DNA of 5,502 nucleotides. Source: an uncultured Acetatifactor sp. GTDB taxonomy: Bacteria; Bacillota; Clostridia; Lachnospirales; Lachnospiraceae. Shown here in pieces: positions 1 through 5,502 of this stretch. Where the stretch lies: assembly GCA_910586435.1 (NCBI GenBank), contig CAJUGT010000194.1, positions 1 through 5,502 on the forward strand, written 5' to 3'. Position 1 is the stretch's first letter. Each line of letters starts with the position of its first letter. The notes beneath the pieces are model-generated. The model was not told the DNA's origin. It made no database searches and saw nothing but the letters and a program-made list of their open reading frames with translations. Made by a program: the position numbers and the translations under genes.

Positions 1-135
1 GGTGGATTCCGTCTCCGGTCTAAGGGCGCCCTCAAGTGCTTTCGCAGCGCTTCCCTCGCCCCGGCCGCCGTCCCTTTCGCCCCGGTCCCCGTTGCTGCCC
101 TGGAAGAAGCCCGCAAGCCACTTGGCGCTATCGGG
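1..135. repeat. GC-rich non-coding structured element, left edge (partial)
   Basis: This stretch is much richer in GC than the rest of the window and holds no convincing gene. The bases can fold: gggcg at 24-28 pairs with cgccc at 57-61, and inside it aagtgc at 34-39 pairs with gcgctt at 47-52 (one G-T pair) around a 7-base loop. A second compact dyad lies at 110-135, with cccg and cggg as outer arms and gcca/tggc inside. Read on the minus strand, 110-135 contains gccaagtggc followed by ttgc, which resembles gccaagcggc followed by cttgc at the right edge of the window. The likely explanation is the end of an interspersed intergenic repeat that continues beyond base 1. The boundaries and the family are not known to me; a fragment of a structured RNA is the alternative. 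Confidence 0.35.
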
Positions 136-177
136 TCTTGAACAGTAATCTGGCGGGCAATTTTCAGGCTGTGGGGC

Positions 178-206
178 TTGTGAAGAATCATGGATGGTGT
201 TATACT
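178..206 (+). promoter_or_regulatory. Sigma-A type promoter of the LRR membrane protein gene
   Basis: A -35 box TTGTGA (178-183) is separated by 17 bases from a -10 box TATACT (201-206). The -10 box is preceded by TG at 198-199, giving an extended -10. Transcription should begin near 213, leaving an untranslated leader of about 75 bases before the chosen start at 289. It is a predicted promoter only, but both boxes and the spacing are close to consensus. Confidence 0.7.
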
Positions 207-288
207 TTGGGTAAGGCTTAGGAAATTTTAGATGCCAGGGCGTGGCGTTTGGGGAAAATGCCATTTGTATGGCAGAATGGGAGGAGAG

Positions 289-2394
289 ATGGACAACAAT
301 AATCAAAAATGTCCCATGTGTGGGACAAAGCTTAAAATGATAAATGGTCGTATGACTTGTAAAAGCTGTGGCTATTACATAAGGAACCCACAGGAAGAAG
401 AGGCGGCGGGTCAGGCTTCTTCTCAATATCATTCGCAGACTTCCAGCGGGGAATATCAAAATCTCTATGGGGGAAGCAATCCATATCAGGGAAGCGGCGG
501 CCAGGGAAACAACCCATATCGGGGAAGCGGCGGCCAGGGAAACAACCCATACCAAGGAAGCGGCGGCCAGGGGAATCCTCCCTATCAGGGCGGAAGTACC
601 GGCCAGCAAAACAGGGCAAATCCCTCCGGGGGCTCACAGGCGCCCACGCCCGGAAAAAGTATTGGTGCTGTCATAGCGGTGGCAGTTATCATTGGTATTA
701 CGGTTTGTGTTCTGGTGGGGATTTTCTTTGTGAATCTCTTCGGGCGCACGGCGGATATTATCAACGGAAATTTACAGGAAAGTCGTGTTCAGGACTCAGG
801 CAGTTCTTCGGGAGCTCTGTTGGATTATATTGTGGATTCTCTGGAAAATGAGGCCTCTTCCTGGGGCAATGAAGCTTCCTCCACAACAGAGGAACCCATA
901 CAGCGCCGGCGGGTTCCGCAATCTTCCTTTTTTATACAGATGGCGGAAACCATATGGGGTAAGGGATTTCGTACCATTACGGCAGAGGAATACGCAAGTC
1001 TGACGGCGCTGCAAATCAATACGGATGACAAGGTAATATCATACCAGGTTAATTATGGTCAGACACAGACATTGGTTTTTCAGAATTATACAGACAAAGA
1101 TCTCTCCGATTTGGCGGCTTTTCCGGGACTGGAATTCATCTCTATTGATGATGATCTCGACGAAGGGGATTTGGATGGACTCAATAACCTGAATGCGATA
1201 TATTCTGAGAACAGCATTGAAGAAATTGTAAATATTGTTCCGGCTCCGGAAAATATTACGGAATTGGGAGTGGAGTCAACCTTTTTTGAAAAATCCCTTG
1301 AGGGGTTGGAGGCGTTTCCAAATCTTCTATATCTGTCAGTGAATTATGACGACTTGGAGGATATTTCCATACTGGCGCAGTATCCCGGTCTGCTGGGACT
1401 CACATTGGAAGAATGTGACAATTTGACAGATTACAGTCCACTCATGTCGCTGACAAATCTGGAAGTATTGGGAATTGAGTCTTCGGAACTGAAATCCATT
1501 GACTTTATCAAGGCCATGCCGAATCTGACGCATCTCAGGATTGATGACAGTCAGATTACAAGCCTGAATGCGCTGAAAAGCTGTCCGAAGCTTAAACTTT
1601 TGTCCCTGACTGACAATTATTATATTCAAAATGATGATTACTCTGTGGTGGGAGAAATGGAAATGCTGGAAGACCTTACCATTATCCTGGGACATCATTT
1701 TACGCTGCCATCCTTTGAGAAACTCACAGGGTTGCAGAGACTTTCTCTGAAGAACGCTGAGGGAGAGGAAGTGCTTAAGGACGCTGTCAATGTGGTGTCC
1801 CTGATTCTGGATGACATTTCCTGGTGGGATCTGGAAGTGCTGACCTCCATGCAGAATCTCACTTCCCTGACGCTTACTGATTCTCATCTGGACACATTGG
1901 AACCGCTGACAAGGATTCCAAATCTGATGGCGCTGAACTTGGAAGGAACAAATGTATATAGCAATGTGGAGGGGATATTCGGAATTCCCAATCTGTATTA
2001 TTTGAACATGAATGACTGCAAGGTGGGGATGGATTTTGATAATGTGCCTGTAAGCGAAACGCTTACCATTCTGGACCTCAGTGAGTTGTCCGTTATGGAA
2101 GATCCTTCGTTTACCAGCCAGAATCAGAACCGGAAAGAACTTGCGTCACATTATGAACTGTTTGACTGTTTTCCCAATGTGACAGAACTGTATCTGAAAT
2201 CTTTGCGTCTGGACAGCATTGAGTTTGTAAAAGGTATGATGGGGCTTGAACTTCTTGACATTACTGATAACAATGTCACCAGCCTGAAGCCTTTGGAAGA
2301 TTTGCAGTACTTTCAAATTGTGTACTGTGGAAAGAATACGATTTTGGAGAATCTTTCCCAGGACAGCAAAATTACGGTGTATATGTCCGATTGA
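289..2394 (+). CDS. Zinc-ribbon, single-pass membrane protein with extracellular leucine-rich repeats
   Basis: A 701-residue protein. I chose the ATG at 289 because GGGAGGAG lies just before it (279-286) and the zinc ribbon then begins almost at once; the frame is open back to 232, but those 19 extra residues look like leader. Domains in order: a zinc ribbon with CPMC (C8, C11) and CKSC (C24, C27); a flexible Gly/Gln/Asn/Tyr-rich linker, about 35-120, with three copies of NPYQGSGGQGN or near copies at 64-96 and a decayed fourth; a membrane helix at about 125-151; a Ser/Glu-rich stalk; then from about residue 229 a segment leading into leucine-rich repeats of about 22-24 residues (pattern of the type PNLxxLxLxxxxLxxLxxL) to the C-terminus. 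With no signal peptide and an internal helix, the expected topology is ribbon inside and LRR domain outside, as a surface binding or sensing protein. The ligand is unknown. The gene is monocistronic, between its own promoter and terminator. Confidence 0.85.
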   Translation: MDNNNQKCPMCGTKLKMINGRMTCKSCGYYIRNPQEEEAAGQASSQYHSQTSSGEYQNLYGGSNPYQGSGGQGNNPYRGSGGQGNNPYQGSGGQGNPPYQGGSTGQQNRANPSGGSQAPTPGKSIGAVIAVAVIIGITVCVLVGIFFVNLFGRTADIINGNLQESRVQDSGSSSGALLDYIVDSLENEASSWGNEASSTTEEPIQRRRVPQSSFFIQMAETIWGKGFRTITAEEYASLTALQINTDDKVISYQVNYGQTQTLVFQNYTDKDLSDLAAFPGLEFISIDDDLDEGDLDGLNNLNAIYSENSIEEIVNIVPAPENITELGVESTFFEKSLEGLEAFPNLLYLSVNYDDLEDISILAQYPGLLGLTLEECDNLTDYSPLMSLTNLEVLGIESSELKSIDFIKAMPNLTHLRIDDSQITSLNALKSCPKLKLLSLTDNYYIQNDDYSVVGEMEMLEDLTIILGHHFTLPSFEKLTGLQRLSLKNAEGEEVLKDAVNVVSLILDDISWWDLEVLTSMQNLTSLTLTDSHLDTLEPLTRIPNLMALNLEGTNVYSNVEGIFGIPNLYYLNMNDCKVGMDFDNVPVSETLTILDLSELSVMEDPSFTSQNQNRKELASHYELFDCFPNVTELYLKSLRLDSIEFVKGMMGLELLDITDNNVTSLKPLEDLQYFQIVYCGKNTILENLSQDSKITVYMSD
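478..609 (+). repeat. 33-bp in-frame tandem repeat, three copies plus a degenerate fourth
   Basis: Three nearly identical 33-base units at 478-510, 511-543 and 544-576 each encode NPY(Q/R)GSGGQGN. A diverged fourth unit at 577-609 encodes PPYQGGSTGQQ. The units differ by only a few bases (for example cag, cgg and caa at the fourth codon), so the expansion looks recent. Because 33 is a multiple of three, copy-number change would lengthen or shorten the cytoplasmic linker without breaking the frame. Confidence 0.85.
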
Positions 2395-2414
2395 CGGAGG
2401 GGGGATTTCAGATT

Positions 2415-2454
2415 AGGCGGTATGACCTTAATTATAAGGGGATACCGCCTTTTT
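2415..2454 (+). terminator. Rho-independent terminator after the LRR gene
   Basis: The arms aggcggtat (2415-2423) and ataccgcct (2442-2450) pair perfectly over 9 bp. The inner arms cctta (2426-2430) and taagg (2435-2439) extend the hairpin, and a run of five T follows (2450-2454). It sits 20 bases after the stop codon and separates the LRR gene from the next operon. Confidence 0.9.
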
Positions 2455-2485
2455 AAGACACATGGATTTTGATTATCTTATAAGG

Positions 2486-2515
2486 TAACAGTTCAGACAG
2501 GTCATTGAGCTGTTA
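2486..2515. repeat. Inverted repeat upstream of the DUF262 promoter
   Basis: The arms taacagttca (2486-2495) and tgagctgtta (2506-2515) pair over 10 bp with one G-T mismatch, around a 10-base loop. No T run follows, so it is not a terminator. It lies about 40 bases upstream of the -35 box of the DUF262-HEPN operon, where an operator or an insertion scar could sit. No function can be shown from the sequence. Confidence 0.45.
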
Positions 2516-2557
2516 TTATCAGTGTAAAGCGGGCATTGTTGTAATATATAAAGAGTA

Positions 2558-2585
2558 TTGTTATTTTTGTAAAATTTGTTATAAT
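2558..2585 (+). promoter_or_regulatory. Promoter of the DUF262-HEPN operon
   Basis: A perfect -10 box TATAAT (2580-2585) is preceded by TG at 2577-2578 (extended -10). The -35 box TTGTTA (2558-2563) is 16 bases upstream. Start of transcription is expected near 2592, about 42 bases before the ATG. The surroundings are strongly AT-rich. This predicts constitutive, fairly strong transcription unless a repressor acts. Confidence 0.7.
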
Positions 2586-2633
2586 TAAGATATTGTTGCG
2601 TAAGGTAAGAGATTTTATACGGAGAGGTAAGGT

Positions 2634-3725
2634 ATGGCAATAGAAAATTTAATTGAAAATGTAGATAGCCAGATTATAAAAATTAGAACCAAAAGTTTAG
2701 ACATATCATTCAATGAATTGTATGATATGTATCAGAATAAGGAATTAACTATTTCACCAGACTACCAAAGACTTTTTAGATGGGAAGAGGAAAAGCAATC
2801 ACGCTTTGTAGAGTCATTAATCTTGGAAATGCCTGTTCCACCGATTTTTGTAATAGAGAAAGACGAGGGTGTTTATGAGTTGATTGATGGGTTGCAAAGA
2901 ATATCTAGCTATTTGCATTTCAGGGGAGAGCGTCTAGGTGAGACGGAAGATGATTTTTTAGTATTGCGCGGATGTGATATAGTGAAAGATTTAGATGGGT
3001 TAACATTTGATGGGTTGCCCAAAGCCTTGCAAATAAAAATAAAAAGAAGCTTTGTTCGTATGGAAGTTATTAAGAAAGAGAGCGAGACTTCTTTAAAATA
3101 CCATATGTTTAAGCGACTGAATACTGGTGGCGAACTCTTGTCGGCACAAGAAATACGAAATTGTACAATTAGATTATTGGGTTCAAGGGGGCTTGACTTT
3201 ATAGAAGAGTGTAGTAAAAACGCAGATTTTAAATCTGTAATTAATAGAATTCCATCAGAAAAAAGAAAAACAAAGTATGATCAAGAACTTGTTTTAAGAT
3301 TTTTTGCAATTAAAAATGACATAGAAAACTATAAATATCCTGTAACGGAATATTTGACACAGTACTTAGAAAAAATCACAGTTAAAGAAAATCAATTTAA
3401 TTACCAAATAGAAAAGAACATTTTTGATTTGACTTTTAAATATATAAATGAGAATTGGGGTGAAGAAGCTTTCTCGGGAAAAACAGCGAGTGGAACTATA
3501 AAAAATGAATTTGTGCTTTATTATTTTGATGGTATTGCAATCTCTCTTGCGTCTTTGATAGAGCAAGTAATATCATCAGATTGTGATAAAGCAATTATAG
3601 ATGTTATCAACCAAATTAAGTTTGGGGTAGAGCTTCAATCATATAAGACAGGAAGTATTAATGGAGTAAAAGCGAGAATAAAGTTGTTTACGAAAGGAGT
3701 GTGTAGGATTCTTGACGGCAGATGA
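2634..3725 (+). CDS. Stand-alone DUF262 protein (GmrS-like, ParB/sulfiredoxin-type fold)
   Basis: A 363-residue protein starting at an ATG with GGAGAGG (2621-2627) six bases upstream. The N-terminal half carries the DUF262 signature: ISPDYQRLFRW at 40-50, FVESLILEMPVPP at 58-70, and IDGLQRISS at 84-92, the family DGxQR motif (D85, Q88, R89). A further conserved block, FKRLNTGGELLSAQEIRN, spans 159-176. In GmrSD enzymes DUF262 is the nucleotide-dependent subunit and a DUF1524 HNH domain cuts modified phage DNA. Here I see no HNH motif in the C-terminal half (about 190-363), which I cannot assign. The next gene overlaps by 14 bases, so the products are probably made together. The gene is AT-rich compared with its neighbours, which suggests transfer. 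A role in phage defence is inferred from the family and operon, not shown. The domain call is firm. Confidence 0.88.
   Translation: MAIENLIENVDSQIIKIRTKSLDISFNELYDMYQNKELTISPDYQRLFRWEEEKQSRFVESLILEMPVPPIFVIEKDEGVYELIDGLQRISSYLHFRGERLGETEDDFLVLRGCDIVKDLDGLTFDGLPKALQIKIKRSFVRMEVIKKESETSLKYHMFKRLNTGGELLSAQEIRNCTIRLLGSRGLDFIEECSKNADFKSVINRIPSEKRKTKYDQELVLRFFAIKNDIENYKYPVTEYLTQYLEKITVKENQFNYQIEKNIFDLTFKYINENWGEEAFSGKTASGTIKNEFVLYYFDGIAISLASLIEQVISSDCDKAIIDVINQIKFGVELQSYKTGSINGVKARIKLFTKGVCRILDGR
3693..3714 (+). promoter_or_regulatory. Ribosome binding site and TTG start of the HEPN gene
   Basis: AAAGGAG at 3693-3699 lies inside the end of the DUF262 gene, 12 bases before a TTG codon at 3712; a weaker AGGA (3705-3708) is closer. 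Upstream, the frame reaches a stop at 3679-3681 without an ATG or GTG. The next in-frame ATG is some 80 codons downstream, which would remove the conserved N-terminal region. TTG is therefore the best start. Confidence 0.7.
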
Positions 3726-4389
3726 ATTAAGGGCGAGTCTGGAGGTAGAGTTAGCCTGGCGACAAGAGGAACTTGCCTTTTTCAAGAATCAATTAAACGA
3801 AATTGTAGAAGAAAACAAAAATAAATACAGAAAAAGTTTAGTATTAATACTGTATTCACATCTGGAAGGATATATTAAAATATGCTTGCAGACGTATGTA
3901 CAGTATATAAACTCACAAAAATTAACTCGTAAAGATGTAAATATTGGATTGATGGTGGCAAGTATGCATAAAGAATTTCTCGCATATGAAAATCTGGATC
4001 GAAAATGTGAAGTTTTTCATAAGGAATTACCAGAAGATGCTCGTTTACACCGTTTATATCGTCGTGTTGATTTTATGGAAAAGGTAGAAGATTTTAAAGA
4101 ACAAGAATTATATATTGACGATCAAATAATAGATACTGAATCTAATTTATGGTACATAGTGTTGCAGAAAAATTTATATAAAATAGGATTACCCATAAAC
4201 TTATTTGATGGCTGTCAAAGTGATATTGACGCATTGGTAAATCGAAGGAATTCAATAGCCCATGGAAATTTTCGTTCAGGTGTGACAGCGGAGGAGTTCT
4301 CTAAATGGGAAATTAAAGTTTCTGATATTTTGTCAGAAGTAACAAGATTGCTTTATGATTATGCCAATAATGAGAGATATTTAGCTTAA
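3712..4389 (+). CDS. HEPN domain protein of the MAE_28990/MAE_18760 type, probable RNase
   Basis: A 225-residue, largely helical protein starting at TTG. The N-terminus (DELRASLEVELAWRQEEL, residues 4-21) and the block LYSHLEGYIK (47-56) resemble the MAE_28990 group of HEPN proteins. The C-terminal region carries RRNSIAHG at 178-185, which fits the HEPN catalytic motif R-N-x-x-x-H (R179, N180, H184). HEPN proteins of this kind are dimeric metal-independent RNases found in toxin-antitoxin, abortive-infection and restriction loci. It overlaps the DUF262 gene by 14 bases and is followed by a strong terminator, so the two form a closed two-gene operon. Inference: this is the effector and DUF262 is its sensor or regulator. 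It could instead be a non-cutting HEPN protein, but the motif is intact. The gene is about 30% GC in a hand-counted line, well below the flanking genes. Confidence 0.8.
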   Translation: MTADELRASLEVELAWRQEELAFFKNQLNEIVEENKNKYRKSLVLILYSHLEGYIKICLQTYVQYINSQKLTRKDVNIGLMVASMHKEFLAYENLDRKCEVFHKELPEDARLHRLYRRVDFMEKVEDFKEQELYIDDQIIDTESNLWYIVLQKNLYKIGLPINLFDGCQSDIDALVNRRNSIAHGNFRSGVTAEEFSKWEIKVSDILSEVTRLLYDYANNERYLA

Positions 4390-4422
4390 ATAAGATTGAG
4401 GTAATATTTCTATTTTATTGAC

Positions 4423-4468
4423 AAAGCAGAGAATGAATCACGGATTAAGTGATGTATTCTCTGCTTTT
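4423..4468 (+). terminator. Strong terminator closing the DUF262-HEPN operon
   Basis: The arms AAAGCAGAGAAT (4423-4434) and ATTCTCTGCTTT (4456-4467) pair perfectly over 12 bp. The inner arms ATCAC (4437-4441) and GTGAT (4449-4453) extend the stem around a 7-base loop, and TTTT (4465-4468) follows. It lies 33 bases after the HEPN stop. The convergent hemerythrin gene ends at 4535, so the stem may also stop transcription from that side, although the T run on the minus strand is only three bases. Confidence 0.85.
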
Positions 4469-4534
4469 GGCTTGCGGTTTCTTTGTCGGTATTAATGATA
4501 AGTTGTTTTTCGTATTACTATATCACTACAAAAT

Positions 4535-5371
4535 TCAGGGGGCAGGGGGGGTTTCGCCAGGGATTTTCTTGTCCACGTATAAAATATGGTTAATCAGCCA
4601 TCCCAAGAGGAATTCCAGGAGCTTTTGCAGGTATTCCTGTGGGTTGTTTTCAATTTCATTATAGTCTATATTCTCCAACTTGTCGATGAACGCCGCATGT
4701 GCCCGTTTTTGAGCGTCGAGCCCCTCATAGCGGATGCTCTCCATATATTCTTCCTCATCTCCAAAATGTTCGATGGTATAGGCCTTCAATTCGTTTAGAA
4801 TATCAATAATCTTGTCATACCCAGAGACAGCGTTATATGTCTTTACCAAGTGGTTAGCCCTGTCCACGATGCGGAACAGTTCCCTGTGTTCTCCATCAAT
4901 TAAGTCCACGCCCACCAGGTACTCATCTGTAAACTCGCAGGGATTTTCTCTCAACATCCATTCTTCCAGAGGCGGGAGCTTTCCTATCAGAATATCGCTG
5001 CCCAATATGTGGCTGTAGAGCCATTTGGCCAGAAACAGCACAAGATTTGTCAGAACCTGCTGCTGCTCCTGAAATTCGTCGATGTTTATCAGATCAAAGG
5101 AGAGAATTTTTTCACGGAAAAAGGCGTGCTGGGTTCGTTGCAGTATGAGTTCCGGATCGCAAATTTTGGCCATGTATTCTTCCTCATGTGTAAAATGCTG
5201 TTCTGCGTAATTGTCCAGTTCCGCAAGAATCTCCTTCAGATTTTGGTAATAATCACTGTGATATTCTGTGGTTGCCAGGATGTAGGCTTTGTTTAAGATG
5301 TTGAAAAGATGTCTATGCTCCTGGTCGATGAGTTCTATTCCTGTTTTACAGTCATCTGTGAATTCAAACAC
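4535..5371 (-). CDS. Bacteriohemerythrin with two tandem hemerythrin domains
   Basis: A 278-residue cytoplasmic protein. I chose the GTG at 5371-5369 because AAAGGAAGG lies seven bases upstream (5387-5379) and the protein then begins at the family start (V/M)FEFTDD; the frame is open to a TTG at 5413. Two four-helix di-iron domains follow. Domain 1 (about 1-130) has H19, H59-x3-E63, H82 and H121-x4-D126. Domain 2 (about 145-270) has H162, H202-x3-E206, H225 and H262-x4-D267. The starts of the two domains share F-T-D, LID-x-EHR and LF, showing internal duplication. In both, the first His of the usual HxxxH pair is Gln (Q78, Q221), so each site has six of the seven classical ligands. The family binds O2 reversibly or handles oxygen, NO or iron; in an anaerobe, oxygen sensing or scavenging is likely. 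The gene appears monocistronic; I found no convincing promoter upstream. Confidence 0.9.
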   Translation of the reverse strand: MFEFTDDCKTGIELIDQEHRHLFNILNKAYILATTEYHSDYYQNLKEILAELDNYAEQHFTHEEEYMAKICDPELILQRTQHAFFREKILSFDLINIDEFQEQQQVLTNLVLFLAKWLYSHILGSDILIGKLPPLEEWMLRENPCEFTDEYLVGVDLIDGEHRELFRIVDRANHLVKTYNAVSGYDKIIDILNELKAYTIEHFGDEEEYMESIRYEGLDAQKRAHAAFIDKLENIDYNEIENNPQEYLQKLLEFLLGWLINHILYVDKKIPGETPPAP

Positions 5372-5378
5372 TGGGAAT

Positions 5379-5387
5379 CCTTCCTTT
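5379..5387 (-). promoter_or_regulatory. Ribosome binding site that fixes the hemerythrin GTG start
   Basis: On the minus strand AAAGGAAGG ends seven bases before the GTG at 5371-5369. The upstream TTG at 5413 has no comparable site, and the residues it would add do not resemble a hemerythrin N-terminus. Confidence 0.75.
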
Positions 5388-5456
5388 CTATGTAGCGTAT
5401 TGTCTCGGTACAACTATGGCTTTAAAGTAAACATACCTGCCGAGAAGGTTTTTATT

Positions 5457-5502
5457 CCCGCGGGCAATGAGCCAAGCGGCCGTGCTTGCACGGACAGTTG
5501 GC
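5457..5502. repeat. GC-rich inverted-repeat element, right edge (partial)
   Basis: After the AT-rich leader of the hemerythrin gene the sequence turns GC-rich at cccgcggg (5457-5464). A nested dyad follows: outer arms gccaa (5471-5475) and ttggc (5498-5502), inner arms ccgtgc (5480-5485) and gcacgg (5488-5493). The core gccaagcggc followed by cttgc resembles gccaagtggc followed by ttgc on the minus strand at the left edge. It probably belongs to an interspersed repeat that continues past the end of the window. It does not look like a terminator for either strand, as no T run follows the stem inside the window. Confidence 0.4.

Noticed and set aside
36..221. Small plus-strand open frame of 61 codons at the left edge
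   Set aside because: It is Arg/Pro-rich, reads through GC-rich folding DNA, has no ribosome binding site of note and overlaps the promoter of the LRR gene.
232..288. Earlier ATG start for the LRR protein
   Set aside because: The preceding sequence has only a weak AGGA, whereas the ATG at 289 has a strong GGAGG, and the added 19 residues match nothing expected before the zinc ribbon.
478..609. 33-bp repeats considered as a CRISPR array
   Set aside because: The units are directly adjacent with no spacers and translate in frame as a protein repeat.
1336..1887. 183-codon open frame on the minus strand
   Set aside because: It lies wholly inside the LRR coding region. Its His/Gln/Ile-rich composition is the antisense image of repeated LRR codons.
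3366..3566. Minus-strand open frame of 66 codons within the DUF262 gene
   Set aside because: It is an AT-rich shadow frame with no ribosome binding site and low-complexity Phe/Ile/Lys content.
4449..4664. Plus-strand open frame of 71 codons between the HEPN and hemerythrin genes
   Set aside because: It starts inside the terminator stem and overlaps the end of the hemerythrin gene on the opposite strand.
5372..5413. Upstream TTG start for the hemerythrin
   Set aside because: There is no good ribosome binding site before it, and the GTG at 5371 has an excellent one and the family-typical N-terminus.
1..5502. The edge elements as terminal inverted repeats of one transposon spanning the window
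   Set aside because: The similarity is a short core only, there is no transposase or integrase between them, and both elements continue outward beyond the window.

Overview
The window looks like chromosomal DNA of a low-to-mid GC Gram-positive anaerobe, most likely a Clostridia member of the Lachnospiraceae type. The clues are the strong purine-rich ribosome binding sites, extended -10 promoters of the sigma-A type, TTG and GTG starts, a zinc-ribbon/membrane/LRR surface protein and a tandem bacteriohemerythrin. This assignment is inferred from style; no marker gene is present.

Layout, left to right. (1) Bases 1-135 are very GC-rich, non-coding and able to fold. They look like the end of an intergenic repeat element that runs off the left edge. 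(2) A promoter near 178-206 drives a 701-residue membrane protein (289-2394, +) with an N-terminal zinc ribbon, a Gly/Gln/Asn-rich linker containing a 33-bp tandem repeat, one membrane helix and a long leucine-rich-repeat domain. A strong terminator follows at 2415-2454. (3) An AT-rich two-gene operon (2634-4389, +) has its own promoter (2558-2585) and terminator (4423-4468). It encodes a stand-alone DUF262 protein (GmrS-like, ParB-type fold) and a HEPN protein of the MAE_28990 type, overlapping by 14 bases. (4) A convergent gene on the minus strand (4535-5371) encodes a double-domain bacteriohemerythrin. (5) The right edge (about 5457-5502) is again a GC-rich inverted-repeat structure sharing a short core with the left edge in opposite orientation.

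The most interesting part is the DUF262-HEPN pair. DUF262 is the nucleotide-dependent subunit of GmrSD type IV restriction enzymes, where it works with a DUF1524 HNH nuclease. Here no DUF1524 domain is present, and the gene is instead coupled to a probable HEPN RNase. The pair has much lower GC (about 22-40% in hand-counted 60-base lines) than its neighbours (about 42-60%) and is enclosed by its own promoter and terminator. It reads as a horizontally acquired two-component defence or abortive-infection cassette. The flanking genes appear to be resident genes with no evident functional link to it.
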